Below are positions 61,099-64,000 of a stretch of 64,000 nt of DNA, piece by piece. How positions within the stretch are numbered: the first letter of the stretch is position 1; every line of letters starts with the position of its first letter. A model generated the notes under the pieces. It was not told where the DNA came from and searched no databases. It saw only the letters and a program-made list of their open reading frames with translations. A program made the position numbers and the translations under genes. This stretch comes from an uncultured Alphaproteobacteria bacterium (GTDB lineage: Bacteria; Pseudomonadota; Alphaproteobacteria; SP197): the NCBI GenBank assembly GCA_958295695.1, contig OY282363.1:496001-560000 (forward strand), written 5' to 3'.

Positions 61099-62319
61099 GT
61101 GGCCCAGCCGAACTTCACCAGCGGCACGGTCTGGACCGGCGACAACCTGCGCATGCTACGGGGCATGAATTCCGAATGCGTGGATCTGATCTATCTGGAC
61201 CCGCCGTTCAACTCGAACCGCGTCTACGAGGCCCCGATAGGCTCGAAGGCGGCCGGGGCGGCGTTCAAGGACGCTTGGACGCTCGACGACGTGGACGTCC
61301 ACGAACACGGCGAGTTGGCCGACCGCAACCCGGCGGCCTATTCCGTCATCGAAGCGGCGCGCCAAGCCCACGGCAAGGGAATGCAGTCCTACCTGATCTT
61401 CATGGCCGTTCGGTTCCTGGAAATGCGGCGCATTCTGAAACCGACCGGCTCGATCCACCTGCACTGCGACCCGACCGCTTCCCACTACCTGAAGCTTCTC
61501 ATGGACGCCGTGTTCGGGCGCGCGGCGTTCAGGAACGAGATCGTCTGGTGCTATCGCAAATGGTCGACGGAAGCAGGCCAGTTCGCCAAAAACCACGACG
61601 TCATCCTGTTCTATGCGGCCGGGGACGGAGGCGATCCGACCTTCAACGTCCAGTTCGTCGCCACGTCGAAAGGGACCATGAAGAGGTGGAAGGGCAAGAG
61701 GCAACAGGCCGTTGTCGTGGACGGCGCGCGCCAGGCGACCGCCACGGGCGAGGACGCGCGGTCGCCCATGTCGGATTGGTGGGAAATCTCGATCATCAAT
61801 CCAAACGCGAAGGAGCGCACGGGCTACCCGACGCAAAAGCCGCTCGCCCTGCTGGACCGGATCGTCCGCGCCAGCAGCAACCCCGGCGACCTGATCCTGG
61901 ACCCCTTTTGCGGCTGCGCCACGACTCTCGTCGCGGCAGACCGGCTGCAGCGCCGGTGGGCGGGCATCGATCTGTCGCCGCTCGCCGTCAAGCTGGTCGA
62001 CGAGCGGATCGCCGCCGACCGCGGAGACATGCCGTGGGGCGGCGCGAACGCGCTGACGGATCCGCCGAAACGGACGGACCTCGGCGAACTTCCCAACTAC
62101 CGGACGCACCGCCACCGCCTCTACGGCGAACAGGAGGGCGTGTGCGCGAGCTGCGGCACGCACTTCCCGTTCCGGGTCATGGATGTGGATCACATCCTGC
62201 CGATATCCCGGGGCGGAACAGACCACCCCGACAACCTTCAACTCCTGTGTTCGGGCTGCAACCGCAGCAAGGGCGGCAGGACGATGGCCGAATGGAGGGC
62301 GGCCCAAGGGGCGGATTAG
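61099..62319 (+). CDS. DNA methyltransferase fused to a C-terminal HNH nuclease-like domain
   Basis: The 406-residue protein has a beta-class amino-methyltransferase: YLDPPFNSNRVY (motif IV, residues about 33-44) before ILDPFCGCATTLVAADRL (motif I, about 267-284) and a hydrophobic substrate region between. The C-terminus has CASCGTHFPFRVMDVDHILPISRGGTDHPDNLQLLCSGCNRSKGG, an HNH domain with two CxxC zinc pairs, the VDHILP and N-x-x-x-L-C-x-x-C catalytic residues. A GTG start at 61099 has GGGGAG six bases upstream. No separate restriction gene is adjacent, so it is either self-contained or an orphan methylase. Fusions of this kind occur in phages and bacteria. Confidence 0.82.
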   Translation: MAQPNFTSGTVWTGDNLRMLRGMNSECVDLIYLDPPFNSNRVYEAPIGSKAAGAAFKDAWTLDDVDVHEHGELADRNPAAYSVIEAARQAHGKGMQSYLIFMAVRFLEMRRILKPTGSIHLHCDPTASHYLKLLMDAVFGRAAFRNEIVWCYRKWSTEAGQFAKNHDVILFYAAGDGGDPTFNVQFVATSKGTMKRWKGKRQQAVVVDGARQATATGEDARSPMSDWWEISIINPNAKERTGYPTQKPLALLDRIVRASSNPGDLILDPFCGCATTLVAADRLQRRWAGIDLSPLAVKLVDERIAADRGDMPWGGANALTDPPKRTDLGELPNYRTHRHRLYGEQEGVCASCGTHFPFRVMDVDHILPISRGGTDHPDNLQLLCSGCNRSKGGRTMAEWRAAQGAD

Positions 62320-62339
62320 CTTGACCTTCCGGCTCCGTC

Positions 62340-62510
62340 CTTCCCGACGCGCCGCCCGTCCCGAGCCTGTCGAAGGCGGCCTCGTTCAGGACGGACAGGC
62401 GCGCCGAACCTCAACCCTCTCCCATTTCCGGGGGAAGGGACATGGATGCGCGCGGCCGTTCTCTCCCTTCCCCGCCGGGGCGAGGGGGGACCCGCGGTTG
62501 GCAACCGTCG
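62340..62510. repeat. GC-rich intergenic repeat region
   Basis: The bases 62350-62375 hold CCGAGCCTGTCGAAGGCGGC, matching the repeat parts near 24635 and 28625. A second repeat-like segment, CTCCCATTTCCGGGGGAAGGG, follows at about 62418-62440, and CTCCCTTCCCCGCCGGGGCG at about 62463. There is no gene between the HNH fusion and ispE. Confidence 0.45.
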
Positions 62511-62519
62511 CCCCGCGCT

Positions 62520-63434
62520 TCATGGGTGTCCGGGCGGGGGGCGCGCCCGCTCCCGAGCGGCGCGGACGGCGGTCGCCTCGCACCACCAGCCGGGACGGCG
62601 GGCGGCGATCGCGGCGGCGGCGCTCCGGGCCTCGGCGACCGTCGCGACGAGGCCGAAGCAGGTCGCGCCGCTGCCGCTCATCCGCGCGAGACGCACGGCC
62701 GATTCGGCGGCGAGCGCGTCCAGCGCCTCCGCTATGGCCGGCTCCAGCGCGATGGCCGCTTCCTCGAGATCGTTGCTCCGCTCGGCGAGAGCCGCCGCCA
62801 GCGCCTCGAGGGTCGGTGACGGCGCGTCCAGCGGCCCGGACGCCGAGAAGCCGCCCCGCCGCCGGGCGAACACGGCCGCGGTCGGGACCGGCTCCAGCGG
62901 ATTGACCAGCACGAGCGCGCAGGAGGGCAGCGCCGGCGCCGCTGCCGCGCGCTCGCCGATTCCCGACGCCAGGACCGGCCGGTCCGTCAGGCAGGCCGGC
63001 ACGTCGGCGCCGAGCGACAGGGCGAGCGGCGCGAGGTCTCCGCCGAAGCCCAGACGCCCGGCCGCCGCCCCGAGCGTGGTCGCGGCGTCGGCCGAGCCGC
63101 CGCCGAGGCCCGCGGCGACCGGGATGTTCTTCTCCAGGCGGACATGGAAGCGGTCGGCGCGTCCGCTCGCCCCGCGCACCGCCGAAAGCGCCCGCATGAC
63201 GAGGTTGCCGCCCGCCCGCCCGTCGTCGAGCGCCGCGGCGAAGGGACCGGCGATCTCGAGCCCGTCCTCGTCGGCGGGCGTCAGCCAGAGCCGGTCGGCG
63301 AGGTCCGTACGGACGATCAGGCTGTCGATCTCGTGGTAGCCGTCGTCGCGGCGGCCGGTGACGTGGAGGTAGAGGTTGACCTTGGCGCGGGCCCGGAAGG
63401 GCCCGGCCGTCTCAGGTCTCGCCGTCGTCGTCAA
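62520..63434 (-). CDS. ispE: 4-diphosphocytidyl-2-C-methyl-D-erythritol kinase
   Basis: The 304-residue GHMP kinase has RAKVNLYLHVTGRRDDGYHEIDSL (motif 1), NIPVAAGLGGGSADAATTL (GHMP phosphate loop) and RMSGSGATCFGL (motif 3). These identify IspE, the ATP-dependent kinase of the MEP isoprenoid pathway. A TTG start at 63434 is inferred, since no ATG or GTG lies between it and the conserved RAKVNL; it overlaps the TPR gene by 23 bp. The TPR-ispE pairing is common in alphaproteobacteria. Confidence 0.9.
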   Translation of the reverse strand: MTTTARPETAGPFRARAKVNLYLHVTGRRDDGYHEIDSLIVRTDLADRLWLTPADEDGLEIAGPFAAALDDGRAGGNLVMRALSAVRGASGRADRFHVRLEKNIPVAAGLGGGSADAATTLGAAAGRLGFGGDLAPLALSLGADVPACLTDRPVLASGIGERAAAAPALPSCALVLVNPLEPVPTAAVFARRRGGFSASGPLDAPSPTLEALAAALAERSNDLEEAAIALEPAIAEALDALAAESAVRLARMSGSGATCFGLVATVAEARSAAAAIAARRPGWWCEATAVRAARERARPPPGHP

Positions 63435-64000
63435 GGCCCGACCGCAGCTTCGCCTGGATGGCGGCGGCCAGCGCGTCGTCGTCGCCGCTGAGCGAGACCG
63501 CGCGGCGCCACTGGAACCGCGCCTCGACGCGACGGCCCACCTTCCAGAAGGCGTCGCCCAGGTGGTCGTTGATCACCGGATCGCCGGGCTCGTACTCGAC
63601 GGCGCGCTCGAGCTGGGCCACGGCCTCCTCGTAGCGGCCCAGCCGGTAGAACGCCCAGCCCAGGCTGTCGATGATGAAACCGTCGTCCGGGCGCCGGTTG
63701 ACCGCGCGCTGGATCATGTCGAGCGCCTGTTCGAGGCGCTCGCCTCGGTCGACCCAAGTGTAGCCGAGATAGTTCAGCACGAGGGGATGGTCGGGCTCGA
63801 TGTCGAGCGCGGCCACGAAGTCCCCTTCGGCCCGGTCCCAGTCGCCCGACCGCTCCAGCGCGATGCCACGCACGTAGCGCAGACGCCAATCGGTCTCGGC
63901 GTCGGCGCCCATACGGGCGAAGGCGTCGTCGTAGGCTTCCACCGCCTCCGGCCAGCGCTCGCGCATGCGCAGGATGTCGCCCAGCGTCATGAGGGCGTCG
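63412..64000 (-). CDS. Tetratricopeptide-repeat protein, 5' end outside window
   Basis: The frame runs past base 64000 without a start, so the visible 196 residues are the C-terminal part; the ATG at 63990 is internal (preceded by DAL). At least four TPR units are seen: WPEAVEAYDDAFARMG, WRLRYVRGIALERSGDWDRAEGDFVAALDIEPDHP, LNYLGYTWVDRGERLEQALDMIQRAVNRRPDD, and SLGWAFYRLGRYEEAVAQLERAVEYEPGD. It is probably a periplasmic or outer-membrane-linked scaffold, as are homologues next to ispE. Cotranscription with ispE is likely from the 23-bp overlap. Confidence 0.85.
   Translation of the reverse strand, partial: DALMTLGDILRMRERWPEAVEAYDDAFARMGADAETDWRLRYVRGIALERSGDWDRAEGDFVAALDIEPDHPLVLNYLGYTWVDRGERLEQALDMIQRAVNRRPDDGFIIDSLGWAFYRLGRYEEAVAQLERAVEYEPGDPVINDHLGDAFWKVGRRVEARFQWRRAVSLSGDDDALAAAIQAKLRSGLDDDGET

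Overview
The window is about 70% G+C and densely coded, mostly in short same-strand runs with 4-nt ATGA or GTGA overlaps. The gene content points to an alphaproteobacterium, probably Rhodospirillales-like: Trm112/UPF0434 next to DUF971, a divergent SH3-domain and 2-hydroxyacid dehydrogenase pair, a TPR protein next to ispE, and many oxygenases, hydantoinase-type hydrolases and CoA-handling enzymes. No rRNA is present, so the placement is an inference from gene content only.

Layout. 0-2.7 kb: end of a GIY-YIG protein, Trm112, DUF971, a decayed methyltransferase, and a small arsenic unit (arsR-arsI). 2.8-7.7 kb: a hydrolase, then a GST, cupin, acyl-CoA synthetase and enoyl-CoA hydratase run. 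7.8-9.6 kb: a HigBA toxin-antitoxin pair with a perfect palindromic operator, and a NucS/DUF91-like nuclease. 9.6-17.4 kb: SH3 protein, 2-hydroxyacid dehydrogenase, Rieske and 2-oxoglutarate oxygenases, a decayed SDR, membrane adenylate cyclase, Ldh2-type dehydrogenase, HD protein. 17.7-23.1 kb: acetyl-CoA synthetase, a PIN-toxin remnant, and a creatininase, ThDP-enzyme and methyltransferase cassette. 23.3-38.9 kb: two MFS transporters, hydantoinase A/B, a TauD-like oxygenase, an M24-like protein, a decayed GFA gene, a CmcJ/NvfI-type oxidoreductase, SDR, MOSC protein, tRNA-Leu(CAA), a GcvT-like protein and a Nudix hydrolase.

39.0-47.1 kb is a defence island. A DUF6516/HTH toxin-antitoxin-type pair is followed by a type III-like restriction-modification operon (Mod, then an AbiJ-NTD4/HEPN-like abortive-infection protein, then Res). 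All three genes are translationally coupled. The target-recognition part of Mod and the N-terminal part of the AbiJ-like gene are far more AT-rich than the rest, which suggests modular exchange. This is the most notable system in the window.

47.1-54.6 kb: desaturase, M81 peptidase, ChaC-like cyclotransferase, amidase, two tandem GFA proteins, a serine hydrolase. 54.6-59.3 kb: a tungstate (Tup) uptake locus and its probable HTH/periplasmic-binding-domain regulator, separated by the remains of a Mu-like prophage (gpF-like and gpG-like genes). 59.4-64 kb: tRNA-Gln(UUG), a nucleotide-sugar dehydrogenase, a DNA methyltransferase fused to an HNH domain, ispE and a TPR protein that runs off the end.

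The window also carries at least four decayed genes (methyltransferase, SDR, PIN toxin, GFA), two phage remnants and several dispersed GC-rich intergenic repeats.
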